Assembly (NCBI GenBank): GCA_028571685.1
Contig: CM053140.1
Span: 151,637,701 to 151,701,700 of the forward strand
Length of the DNA: 64,000 nucleotides
From: Heterohyrax brucei
Lineage: Eukaryota > Chordata > Mammalia > Hyracoidea > Procaviidae
Direction of reading: 5' to 3'
In this document: positions 1-10,424 of the stretch, in pieces
Layout of the letters: each line of letters begins with the position of its first letter
Position numbering within the stretch: the stretch's first letter is position 1
Translations under genes and position numbers: made by a program
The notes under the pieces: generated by a model
Databases searched by the model: none
Seen by the model: the letters and a program-made list of their open reading frames with translations, nothing else
What the model was told of the DNA's origin: nothing

Positions 1-113
1 GGTAAGCAGTTCAAATTCACCAGCACTCTTTAGAACCTTTATGAAGCAGTTCTCCTCTGTTCTATAGGGTCACTATGAGTTGGAATTGACTCCATGTCAA
101 TGGGTTTTTATTC
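1..113 (+). mobile_element. AfroSINE, 3' part (cut by window edge)
   Basis: This is the body and tail of the afrotherian tRNA-derived SINE. It reads from the sequence just after box B through 'gaagcagttctcctctgttc' and 'gagttggaattgactcc' to the 'aatgggttttta' end. The head lies outside the window. It abuts L1 ORF2 sequence directly, so it probably sits inside or next to that L1. Confidence 0.9.
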
Positions 114-2098
114 AAAGAAAACTGCAAAAACATCCTAGCAAGAAATCAGAAAAGCTGTACATAAATGGAAAAACATATCATGTTTGTGAATCGGTAGATT
201 CAGCATTGTGAAAATGACAATTATACCCAAAGCAATCTACAAATATAGTGCAATTGTGATCCAAATTAAAGGCATTCTTTCACGACTTGGAAAAAATAAT
301 CATTAACTTCATGTGAAAAACAAAGAGGCTCTAGAAAAGTGCAGTATTACTGAAGAAGAATAAATTAGGTACCTTGCACTACTTGACTTTAGAACCTATT
401 ATATAGTTACGGTAGTCAAAATAGCTTGGTACTGATACAACAGATACATTGACCAATAAAACAGCACTGAGAATCCAGATGTAAATCTGTCTAACTACAG
501 CCACTTGACAAAGGTCCAAAGCCCATGGGAAGGAGAAAAGACAGTCTTTTCAATAAATTATACTGATAAAACTGGGTGTCCATCTACAAAAAAATGAAAC
601 AATACCTGTACCTTACAGGATACATAAAAACTTATTCAAGGTGAATCAAAGATATACCTAAATATGAAACCAGAGTTATGATAAAGACGATGGAAGAAAA
701 AGAAATTGATGCTACGGGCCCTAATGTATGGCATAAATAGGATACAAACCTTAACTAACAATATGCAAATACCAGAAGATAAACCAATTAACTGGGGTAT
801 TCTAAAAATTGTTTACTTCTGCTCATAAAAGGATTTCAGCAGAAGAGTAAGAGAACCTACAGTCTGTAGGAAAAAAATGACTATGATGTATCTGAAAGAG
901 TCCTAATCTCTCAAGTCTGTAGAAAAATCCAATATCTCTACAACAAAAAGACTAATAATCCAATTTAAAAAAATGAGCAAAGAATACAGACACTACCAAA
1001 GAAACAATTCAGGCAGCTGAAGGACTTATGAGGAGATACTCCCAAACATTAGCCATTAAATCCAAACCAAACTAAACCCATTGCCATCACGTCAATTGTG
1101 GCACATAGTGATCCCATAGGGTAAACTAGAAATGCCCCATAGGGTTTCCCAAATGAAGAAGGAAGAACACTAACTAGATATTGGTTAACCGATAACTCTT
1201 TTTCAAGTTTAACATACATATTACAGAAGAAGTCAGCAAAACTTGGCCAAGACAAAATTGGAGGCTTGACAGACATAGCCGAACTTCCTGAGGGTCTGAT
1301 TTGCTAGGGGGAAGACTAAGGCGATGGTTTAGGGGGACAACAAGCTCGAATGAAATAACATAGTTTATAAAGAAAATGTTCTACATCTAACCATTACTGT
1401 GGTGAGTAGTGTCTGGGATCTTCAAGGCCTGTCAGTGTCCATGTAAGATACATCTACTAGTACTGTGCCAGCTGGAGCAAAGGAAGATGAAGAAAACCAA
1501 AGACACAAGGGAAAGGTTAGTCCAAAGGACTGACGTACCACAACTACCACAACTCCTGTCAGACTGAGTCTAGAACAACTAAATAGTGCCAGGTTATCAT
1601 CATCAGCTATTCCAAAAGAGACCACAGTAAGGGATTCTGGGCAGGGTGGGAGAAAAATGTAGAACAAAATTCAAATTCACAAGAGGAGAAAAAAAAAGAA
1701 AACAAAAACAGATGCACTGGTCTGATAGAAACTGGAGAAACCCCAAGAGTGTGTCCCCAGGACACACTTGTTAACTCACTACTAAGTCACTTTCAAGATT
1801 CACCCATCAGTCAAAGGCTAAGCAAGTCCATAAGACAAACAATAACACATGTGAGGTATGTGTTTTGAAGTTCAGTCACATATACTAGACTAAATGGGCA
1901 CAGTAGTCCCCAAGCAAAGATGGGAAGACACTAAAGAACATGGAAGCTGGATGAGGGGTCACAGTCAACCTAGGTGGAGAAGAGAAAAGCGTTGACACAT
2001 CTCAGGGCTGGCAATCAATGTTACAAAACAATCGTGTAATAATTGTTTAAAGATAAACTACTTTGTAAACTTTCACCTAAATCACAGTAAATAAGAAT
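114..2098 (+). mobile_element. L1 LINE, 3' end (ORF2 C-terminal part plus 3' UTR)
   Basis: Positions 114-1050 match the sense strand of the distal L1 ORF2, including 'cccaaagcaatctacaaata' and 'aaatagcttggtactgatac'. All frames are broken. After an inserted antisense SINE (about 1060-1200), positions 1265-2098 match the L1 3' UTR that appears in antisense at 27.7-28.5 kb. Shared words include 'aagaaaatgttctacatc' and 'agaaaaatgtagaacaaaat'. The end near 2075-2098 is the sense form of the terminal 'gtgctttagatgaaagtttac' block. The copy is 5'-truncated and non-functional. Confidence 0.82.
1060..1200 (-). mobile_element. AfroSINE inserted in L1
   Basis: Antisense copy: 'ccaaaccaaactaaaccc' is the reversed T/G-rich tail, followed by 'attgccatcacgtcaatt' and 'gccccatagggtttccc'. 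The head side is degraded beyond about 1200. It interrupts the plus-strand L1 near the ORF2/3'-UTR border and so is younger than that L1. Confidence 0.85.
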
Positions 2099-2104
2099 CA
2101 GTAA

Positions 2105-2290
2105 GTTTCTGTTCCTCCGGATCCTCAAAAACATTCGGCTTTTCCACCTTTTTAAATTTTATTTGTTTTAGCTACACCGTTAGGTGTGTAATGGCTCCGT
2201 GTTTCAATTTCTGGTTCTCTGATGACAAATGGTAGGGAACATATCTTCATATGCTTAATAACCATCTCTATATCTTCTTTGAAGAGCTGT
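2105..2290 (-). mobile_element. Old eutherian L1 fragment (left piece of a split element)
   Basis: Antisense distal ORF2 of an old L1 type: 'taatggctccgtgtttcaat' and 'tatatcttctttgaaga'. In old L1s this text is followed by the 'gggttgtttt...' and 'agatatgtgatttgcaa' block. Here that block lies 4 kb away, at 6306-6810, beyond a SINE and a younger L1. The two pieces are therefore read as one element split by later insertions. Confidence 0.6.
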
Positions 2291-2475
2291 CATGGCATGT
2301 GACACGTGGTTATGCACTGGCTATGAATCAAAAGGTTGGTGGATTAAATTCGCCACCCCCTCAGCAGAGGAATTATGTGGTAGTGTACTTTCAGATTACA
2401 GCCTGAAAGCTCTACGGGGAATTTTTTCTCTATTCTAGAAGGCTGTTCTAGTAGTAATCGACTCAATGCTACCAA
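2290..2475 (+). mobile_element. AfroSINE, longer subfamily, diverged
   Basis: A decayed tRNA-like head (2295-2345, 'ggctatgaatcaaaaggttg') is followed by 'aaattcgccaccccctcagc'. A middle segment near 'attacagcctgaaagctcta' corresponds to the 'tcacagccttgaaaaccct' block of the longer AfroSINE type. The tail reads 'agtaatcgactcaatgctac'. It sits at the break in the old L1. Confidence 0.65.
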
Positions 2476-4246
2476 GATTAATTATATCTCCTTTGGAGAT
2501 ATACATTGAATCTTTTCCCCCATTTATAAGTTGTCTTTAAAAAAAAGCTAATTTAAGAACAATTTTACAATTTATATCATTTTCCTATATAACACCCAGA
2601 ACTTTAACCACTATCCTGTTCTAACTGTTCCACACCCCCATGTGACAGCACACTTCCCCATTCATCCAGAGCTTCCCATGATCTTTAGACAAAAATCTCA
2701 CCCCCGTCAACTAATTATCTCTGCTCCAGCAATGATGAGCCTGTGGGACAGCGCCAGGTACACATTTAAGTCCAAAGATTTGTTCGGCTTCAGCCTCACT
2801 GTGTATTTCGTATAGTACAGGTCAATCTTTGGAGAGTTGGCCCTGGTGTTGGACGCAGTTTGGTGTTAGACAGGGGCCGTGCTCCCACGGGAGCCTCCAG
2901 TTAGAAGAACCATTAAATGTAGTCCTTTAGTAGAGTTCTAGCTCTGCTCTCTACTCCTTCTTCCGCTGTGTCCAGAGATCGGTACTGTGTACCCAATCTG
3001 GGCAGTTATTTGTGGTGTCTGGGCACTATCTAATTCCTCTGGTCCCGTGCTGAAGTGGACTCTCACTCACATGGCCCCTTCCGTCTGGTGAGCTCATATT
3101 TTCCACCTGTCCTCAATGTTCACTGTTTACCTCTGGTCATGGCAGATTGGGAACATCTGATGTTATTTAGATGGCAGCTTGCTACCTTTTAAGACCTCAG
3201 ACATCACTCAACCAGGTGGTATACAGAGCATTTCCCTAAGAGAAAAGAGAAAAAACAAAACAGAAACAAAAAACCCTGGGTATGCTAATTAGCCTGGATG
3301 TCTGCTGAAAGCATGGTCCCCCAATTCCTGACCCTGTTACTGAGTCCTTCCAAAGAGGTGGCTCACATATAGGGAACAGTTTAGTTTTGAAACTGAGCAA
3401 TTGTGGGTACCTCTATTCTAGTACATGCTGTCACATCCCACAACCAACCTGAATCCTAGCCACTATCTATTGTGTAAAAAATCTCTCTCCTACCTTCCTC
3501 ACCCTCTTAACTGTCAACGACTGATTACTTCTTTGCCTAAATGATTTGTTGTCTCCTTGTAATAATGGTCTCATGCAGTATTTGTCCTTTCATGTCTAAT
3601 TTCACTCAGCATAATGTCCTCTAGATGGTCCCATGTTAACAGATATTTCTCTAAGCCTTCTTTATTTCTCACCGTTGCACAGTATGCCATTGTATGAACA
3701 TATCACTCATCTGTTGATGTGCATCTAGTTTTCTTCCATCTTTTTGCTGTTGAGAGAGCTGCAATAAATATTGGCGTGAAAGTATCTCTTTCAGTGGTGG
3801 TCCTTATTTCTCTGGGATATATTCCAAGGATTGCTGGATCATATGTTATTTCTGTTTCCAGTGTTATAAGAAACTACCAAACTGATTTCCATAGCATAAC
3901 ATGATATACCACTTTACAGGTCAACCAACAGTTAGAAGAGTTCCAATCTCTCCACATCCTCTCCAGCATTTATTATTTTGTGTTTATTATTATTATCATT
4001 GCCAGCCTTGTAGGGGTGAGACGGTCTCTTATTGTAGTTTTGATCCTGATTTTTCTGATGGCTAGTGATCTTGAACATTTCCTCCTCTGTTGGCATCCTG
4101 TATGTCTTCTTTGATGAAATGTCTATGTATGTCCTTTACCTATTTTTTAATTGAGTGGTTTGTCTTTTCTTGTTGATGTTTGGCAGTGTTTTGTGGATTA
4201 GAGGGATTAGGCATCGGTCAGAAACATGGTAGGCAAATATTCATTC

Positions 4247-4498
4247 CTACTCTGTAGGTAGTGTTTTTACTCCTTTGATGGAGGTTTTGGCTGAGCTTAA
4301 GTGTTTGATTATTAAGATTTCCCAACTATCTATTTTCATTTCTGGTGTTTGAGGGTCGTTGGTGGTTTTATGTAGATTGTTGATGCCATGCATCAGGGCT
4401 CCCAGTGTCTTCAAAATTCTTTTTTCCAAGATTTTTATTGTTTTAGCTTTTATATTTAGGTCTTTGATCCACTTTGAGTTAGTTTTTGTGCACGACAT
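4247..4498 (-). pseudogene. L1 ORF2 C-terminal fragment
   Basis: An 83-residue open stretch contains 'SKWIKDLNIKAKTIKILE'. This corresponds to the L1 ORF2 region downstream of the RT core ('...WIKDLNVRPETIKLLE...' type). It belongs to the same minus-strand L1 as the RT fragment at 5268-5516, separated from it by stops and frameshifts. Confidence 0.85.
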
Positions 4499-5267
4499 TG
4501 AGATAAGTCTCTTGTTTCCTTTTTTTTTGCAGATAGATATCCAGTTATGGCAACACCATTTGTTAAAGGGACTGTCTTCACCAGTTCACAGCCTTTGGGC
4601 CTTTATCAAACATCAGTTGTTCATAGGTGGATGATGTTACCTTTGGATTCTCAGTTCTGTTCTATTTGTCTACGTATCTGTTTTTGTGACAATACTGGAT
4701 TGTCTTGACTATTGCAATGTAGTAGGTTTTGAGGTCATAAAGATTGTGGCCTCCCATATTCTTCTTCTTTAGTAACATTTTACTTATCCACAGCTTCCTG
4801 TCCTTCTGTATGAAGTTGGTAATTTGTTTTGCTATCTCGTTAAAAAAAGTCTTTGGAATTTGTACTGAGTTGAATTGTATGTATAGATTGCTTTCAGAAG
4901 TACAGACAGTTTTACAGTGTCAAGTCTTTCTATCCAAGAGCAACATAGATTTCACCACTCATGTAATCACTTTTAGTTTCTTGCTGTAGGATCTTGTAGT
5001 TTTCTTTGTGTATGTCTTTTACATCTCTGATTAGATTTACTCTTAGGTATTTTATCATCTTGATGGATATAGTAAATTGTAATGATTTCAAGATTTCCTT
5101 CTTGATTGCCTCTTCATTGGTGTAAAGAAATTCAACTGATTTATGTATGCTTATCTTGTATCCTGATACTTTGCTGAAGTCTTCTATTGGATCCAGTAGT
5201 TTTTTGGTTGATTCTTAGAGTTTTCTTGGTATAAGATCATGCCATCCACAAATAGTTATACTTTTAA

Positions 5268-5516
5268 TTATTCTTTACCAATTTGGATGTCTCTTATTTC
5301 TTTATCATGCCTGATTGCTCTGGCTAAGACCTCCAGAACAATGCTAGATAGGAGTGGTGACAATGTACATCCTTGTCTGGTACCTGCTCTTAAGTGAAAT
5401 GTTTTCAACTTCCCTCCATTAAGTGTGGTGTTGGTTTTGTGTAGTTGGCCCTTATTATGTTGAAAAATTTCTCTTCTATTCCTATTTTGCTGAGAATTTT
5501 TAATGTGAATGAACAT
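5268..5516 (-). pseudogene. L1 ORF2 reverse-transcriptase fragment
   Basis: An 82-residue open stretch contains '[12 protein letters not shown]' followed by 'LEVLARAIR' and 'IQIGKE'. These are diagnostic of the L1 ORF2 RT domain just upstream of the YxDD active-site motif. In the intact family this protein (about 1,275 aa) performs target-primed reverse transcription. Here it is a short piece of a broken, 5'-truncated copy and cannot be functional. Confidence 0.9.
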
Positions 5517-6305
5517 TGGACTTTATCAGATGCCTTTTCTACATGGACTGATAGAATTAGGTGGTTATTGTTTTTGTTTTGTTTACGTGTTTGATTACAT
5601 TAACAGTTTTTCTAATGTTGAACCATCCCTGCATCCATAGCATGAATCCTAATTGATCATGGTGAACTAATTTTTTTTTTTTTTTGATGTGTTGTTGAAT
5701 TCTGTTAGCTAGGATTTTTGCATCTAAGTTCATGAGTGATATTGGTCTGTAATTTTTCTTTTTTGTGCTGTCTTTTCCTGGTTTTGGTATTAGGGTTATA
5801 CATCTTCATAGAACGAATTTGGGAATATTCTATCCTTTTCTACTGCCTTGAACACCTTTAGAAGTACTGGTGTTAACTCTTTTCTGAACATTTGAAAAAT
5901 TCTCGAGTGAAGCCATCCGGCTAGGGCTTTTTTTGGATGGAAGTGTTTTGATTACATTTTCAATCTCTTCTTTTATGATGGGTTTGTTTAGCTGTTCTGT
6001 TTTTGCTAGTTTAGGTAGTGGTGTTTCTCTAGAAAACTTTCCATTTCCTCTAAGTTTTCAAGTTTGTTAGAATATAATTTTTTGCAGTTTTCTGTTAAGA
6101 TTAATTTAATTTTAGTTGGGTCTGTTATGATATCATCCATCTCATTTTTTATTCAGGTTATTTGTTTCTTCTATCTTTCTTTGGTCAGTTTCACCAAAGA
6201 CTTATCAATTTTGTTGACCTTTTCAAAAAAGTCAGCTTTTGGTCTTGTCAACTCTTGCAATCATTTTTATATTTCCTATTTCATTTATTTCTGCTCTAAT
6301 TTAAT

Positions 6306-6810
6306 AGTGGGTTGTTTTCTTGTTATTGGATTTTAAAAATTTTATTCATATTTTGATATAATTTCCTCACCAGATATGTGATTTGCAAGAGTTTTCTCCT
6401 AATCTGTTGCTTTTATTCTCTTAGCAGTGATTTTTCATAGAGCAGTGCATTTTATTTTTTACTAAAGCATCACTTACTAATTTTTTTTTCCTTGGATTGT
6501 GCTTTAGGTGTTATACATTCATCACTAAACTTATGGTCACCATGTTTACTACTATGCTTTCTTCCAGAATTTTTGAACTTTTGAATTTAACTTTAGGTCT
6601 GTAGTACATTTTTAGTTAAATTTTGTTAAAGGTGTAGACTTATACTTATGTTTTCACATGTGAATGTCCAATAGTGTCTTTCATCAAGAAGACTATCTTT
6701 TCTCAGATGTGTTGTTTTGCTTCTTTGCCAAAGATCATCTGATTCTGTTTGTGTGACTCTATTCCCGGGTTCTCTATATTGTTCCATTGACTTGGCAATA
6801 TAAGTCATGC
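6306..6810 (-). mobile_element. Old eutherian L1 fragment (right piece of a split element)
   Basis: Antisense ORF2 of an old L1: 'agatatgtgatttgcaagag', 'ccttggattgtgctttaggt', 'tcaagaagactatcttttct' and 'gttccattgacttggcaata'. The order of blocks matches L1 ORF2 read 3' to 5' and continues from 2105-2290. It is more diverged than the L1 at 2610-6305, consistent with being the older host element. Confidence 0.75.
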
Positions 6811-6815
6811 TAGAG

Positions 6816-6987
6816 TGGTCTAGTGATGGTATAGTGGTTAAGGGTTACAGCTGCTAACCAAAAGGTCAGCGGTGCAAATTCACCACGTGCTCTTTGGTAG
6901 CTCTATGGGGCAATTCTACTCTGTTCTATAAGATCACTGTGAATCAGAAAAGACTCAGTGACAGTGAGTTTGGCTTTCGGTTTTTCA
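6816..6987 (+). mobile_element. AfroSINE, full length
   Basis: A complete copy: head with box A-like 'tagtggttaagggttac', then 'gctgctaaccaaaaggtcag' and a box B-like 'ggtcagcggtgcaaatt', the body 'gggcaattctactctgtt', and the tail 'tttggctttcggttttt'. The flanks 'ctagagtgg' and 'ctagagtagg' may be an imperfect target-site duplication. The internal boxes would act as a Pol III promoter in an active copy. Confidence 0.92.
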
Positions 6988-7031
6988 AAGCAGTCTAGAG
7001 TAGGAAGAAATTGCTTCCCCCAACTGCAATT

Positions 7032-7380
7032 TTTGTTGTCTTTTGGTGGAATTGGCTCCAACTCATGGTGATGTTATATATAAAAGAACTTAATGATACA
7101 TAATCCTGTATCATCTTCATGATTGTCGGTATGCTAGAGTTCACTGTTCTGGCTATTCTGTAGTGTCTTCTAATGTAAGAAGTTCAGATTCCAATACTAT
7201 ATTGTACAACACTCTATTGTGACCCATAAAGTTTTTCTTAGCTAACTTTCAGCAATGGATTGTCAGGTCTTTTTTCCTAGTCTGTCTCAGTCTGAAAGTT
7301 CTGTTGAAACCTGCCCATCATAGGTGACCCTGCCAATATTTGAAACACTGGTGAAAAGCTGGAATGAAGCACTGATAAAG
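7032..7380 (-). mobile_element. RTE-derived non-autonomous composite repeat
   Basis: Read on the plus strand it starts with an RTE-type 3' tail in antisense ('ttggctccaactcatggtga'). It continues with 'agctaactttcagcaatgga', 'tcctagtctgtctcagtctg' and 'gttgaaacctgcccatcata', which corresponds to the antisense 5' end of the RTE LINE (compare 59560-59740). The RTE 3' tail is thus joined to the RTE 5' region with the coding part missing, the structure of an RTE-mobilised SINE or deletion derivative. The head beyond 7380 is not recognisable. Confidence 0.65.
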
Positions 7381-8231
7381 CTTTTCTTTTTCTTCACAGA
7401 GTATATTTTACAATGATTACTCTCTTTCTCATTGCCAAATCCAGAAGGATAATTTTTTCAGTGTTTTTCCACCAAGAATCTAGTGAACTTCTTGAATGTA
7501 AAACCTAGGAAAATGTAGGCTTCGCCAAGACTGTGTCTCCATGCCAATATTGTTACCCACAGGAGTTCCTCACTCTTTTTTCAGTTGACATTCATTCTCT
7601 AGCAATTTATCAAATTTACCATTTTAGTGTTACTAAGATTTTGTGGCTCCAGTGGCTTCTGTTCTAGGAAATCAGATCTTCATTATAACTCCCTCAAGTT
7701 GTCTTTAACTCCGGGAAACATTTTGGCTTACAGCCTCAGATCTCTGGCAGCACAAGAAAAGTCATAAATTGTCAGTTTTGACAACATTTTCCTCTCTCAA
7801 GGTCTTTCAGTTTCAAGTGAAACTGGAAGTCTGCTTTCATTTTTTTTTTTAATTTTATTTTATCTGTCAGTTATTCCATTTTTTACCCTCCAATACCTTT
7901 CAGCAATTCTTTTCTCCCATTTCTCTAATTCTGATCTGTTTATACACCACAAGTTATATCTTAACTTTAGCTTTTTTCCTAGTTACAATATTTGTATTTG
8001 ATTTTTTGTTAGTTTCTTCTTCTTCTTTTGTGCAAACCTCCCATCGTGCAACTTAAAATATTAAATATATCATTCACAATTACTTTAAAGTACATATAAG
8101 ATATCTCTAGCGTCTGGAAAAAGTTTGCTTACACTTGTATTATCTGTTTTTCCTATTTTTTTCTTGCAAATCCATGTTATTTTTACACATTCTGATTTAT
8201 GGTCAGATATTAAGCATTTAAAATGTTTCCA
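7381..8231. other. AT-rich DNA, nothing recognised
   Basis: No open frame of interest, no RNA gene and no repeat that I can name. The pyrimidine-rich 7.83-8.05 kb stretch could be very old transposon DNA, but no diagnostic block is visible. Confidence 0.5.
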
Positions 8232-8241
8232 AAAGATTTGA

Positions 8242-8267
8242 CTCGGCGGCACTTGGCTTTCTGGCAG
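8242..8267 (+). mobile_element. Ultra-short AfroSINE 3'-tail insertion, 26 bp
   Basis: The insert starts 'ctcggcggcacttggc', corresponding to the AfroSINE terminus 'gactcgacggcacttggc', and ends in a TGGC-like tail. It is bounded by perfect 10-bp direct repeats 'aaagatttga' at 8232-8241 and 8268-8277. This is what target-primed reverse transcription would leave after stopping within about 25 nt of the RNA 3' end. Two CpGs are intact, suggesting a recent event. Confidence 0.75.
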
Positions 8268-8277
8268 AAAGATTTGA

Positions 8278-10083
8278 GTCTCCAATCTTGTTACTATTTT
8301 TTTCAGAAAGATTTTGCTTTCCACATATAATTATGCTAGCCACAGATCATTCTTACCCAACTAGGAATGGAGATGACTGAAGGTTGGGCTTCAATCTTTT
8401 GGACCATGGTATAAATGCTCATCTTCTTTAGTGCTGTAGAACACGTGTTTTAAATTATTCAACCATGGATTGTTTGTCAAACCTTTTCACCCTTGCCTCT
8501 TTTTCTGTTACTGGGCTCCAATTTTTTTGGACCTACCACCCATGAGATTGTGAAACACTGTGCCAAGACTTTTGCCTCTCAAAACACATTTTAGAATTCA
8601 CAAGTGCTCCTGGGAAGTTCTGTAGGCTTCTGTTTTCTCTGACATCTTGGTTCCCCAATCCTCACTTGCTTTATAGCTTTCCAATGGTTTCGATGAGATG
8701 CTTTATCTATTTAGTTTTCAAATACATGATTTCTGGTTGTCCTCCTGAAAGCTATTCTCAAATCAGCTATACTCCTGTTGGCAGAACAGAAATTCTAAGG
8801 AAAATTTGCTTAAATTGTGACTCTAACGGCTTTATTTATTACAAATAACATATATGAAATAACACTCAAAATGGCTGATTGTAAAATAGCAAAAATGTAG
8901 TAAAAACAATGAATTTTAAACAGACAAAATATAAAATATAAACATCAATGAAGAAAAGGTGTCAGTTATAAATGTCATCAATTTTTAAGATCTAAAAATG
9001 CCAACCAAAGATTCCAGTAAATTTCTTTCCACCTTGTTTGTTAATGGAGAATTTATGTAAAAACTAGAACACCACTATTGCTTTAGCAGCACAAAATTTT
9101 ACTATGGGCTTTACATACGGCATTTTTTTTTATACCATCACATTTATTTTTCTAGAGTATTCTCATGTGATTTTCAGAGTAACCTTATTCTTTCTTATAA
9201 ATTTCTCCTAGTAGCACAATTCTACAAACTGTTTGGAATAGCTGACTAAAATCTTAAAAAGTGATGGAAACTAGACTTGCATATGTTTGTATCATTTGAA
9301 AACTTTAATTTAAACCACTAGGACTATGATGATATATCCAGCAGATCATAACCATACCTTTAACTTTCAACCAATGGTAATAGATGATAATTATAATGTA
9401 ATGACAGCACAAACCCTGCTTAAAAATCTTGGTGCCCTTGTAACATTGTGAGTCTTTTATGTTAGACCACCCAAAACAGATGATTATCACTTTTTGATTA
9501 ACAGTGTAGATGTTTTTGTTGAATAGTGTTTAAATATTAAGGCATACAATGAATGCAGATGCTTTGTCATCACTGGCATATGGTATTATGTGAATACTTT
9601 TATTGTATAAAATAATAGCAGCCACGGATAGTGTTTTGCTATTTTCAGTTTGTTTCTTTGTCCTTCAGTGAACTCCCAATCCTAGCCTTTTACTTACCAC
9701 TCTTCTTGGTAGTGATTTAGTTTTTTGTTCTTTCAATTTAGATAATATTTGTCAGCATTATTCATGTTTTTCTATTTCACTGTCTACTTTAAAAATCTTT
9801 GTCTCAAAGGAATAAAATTAATGAATAACACGACACAGACTTTTTGAAACTTGTAGTAATTTCCACTTTTATTCAATTTACCTCATTTCCACTTGTATTT
9901 ACACAAATTCCTTCTTTTAGTCTCTTACTCATTTTAATTATCAAACAGTTTACCCTCTATAAAATGTAAGTTTTTGAACCTTATTTATAGTTTCACTTTA
10001 CTTGTTAACTATAACTGACTTTGAAAATAGAAATAGGAATCAGTGTGTTGCTTTAAAAATATGCATTTTATGTAATGTGTAAT
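8278..10083. other. AT-rich DNA without recognised features
   Basis: All open frames are short and have no family resemblance. A 'tgctttagcagcac' string near 9079 faintly recalls U6 RNA, but the match does not extend. No SINE, RTE or L1 block is evident. Confidence 0.5.
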
Positions 10084-10100
10084 AAAAATTGCAGAGAGGC

Positions 10101-10413
10101 CCATAAATCATAACGAAGGTCCACTCTTCGGACACGAATGGATTGGACTTGGCGATTTTGAGTGACCATATATTGGATGCACTTTATGGTTCTATGCATC
10201 TGTAGGATATCATCCTGCTGACCTCTGGCTGGAGGAAGGAGAGTGGTTGTAGAGGAAGGGAAAGGAGGCTGTTGGGAGGATGAGACATGTATGGAGCAGA
10301 GAGGAATAGTGTGCTGTCACCGGACAGGGAGAGCAGTGGAAGCTGCATATAGGTGGGCATGTAAATTTATAAGGGAATGTACATTTTCACTCGGTCATAA
10401 TAAAAAAAAAAAA
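10101..10413 (+). mobile_element. L1 3'-UTR insertion with poly(A) tail, strongly 5'-truncated
   Basis: About 300 bp matching the reverse complement of 47144-47450 almost block for block: 'cacgaatggattggacttgg', 'atgcactttatggttctatg', 'gtgctgtcaccggacaggga' and 'gggaatgtacattttcactc'. It ends 'cataata' plus an A-tract at 10402-10413. Possible imperfect target-site duplications are 'attgcagagaggc' (10088-10100) and 'gttgtagaggc' (10414-10424). A 70-residue open frame here is chance and not a gene. Confidence 0.85.
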
Positions 10414-10424
10414 GTTGTAGAGGC

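Larger units (their letters stand above)
2610..6305 (-). mobile_element. L1 LINE, 5'-truncated (3' UTR plus about half of ORF2)
   Basis: The element runs right to left. A 3' UTR at about 2610-3540 is related to the 3' UTRs at 47.1-47.9 kb and 12.9-13.7 kb ('gccgtgctcccacgggagcc', 'gcttgctaccttttaagacc'). It continues into ORF2 at 3540-6305 with familiar antisense words such as 'catctgttgatgtgcatcta' and 'gcatccatagcatgaatcct'. The 5' truncation is in the RT/linker region near 6305. The reading frame is broken throughout. It inserted into an older L1 (2105-2290 and 6306-6810). Confidence 0.85.

Noticed and set aside
6816-6900. tRNA-like head with A and B boxes
   Set aside because: It is the tRNA-derived part of a SINE, without a foldable acceptor stem. 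Not a tRNA gene.
9079-9095. U6-like string 'tgctttagcagcac'
   Set aside because: Similarity stops after about 15 bp. No further U6 sequence follows.
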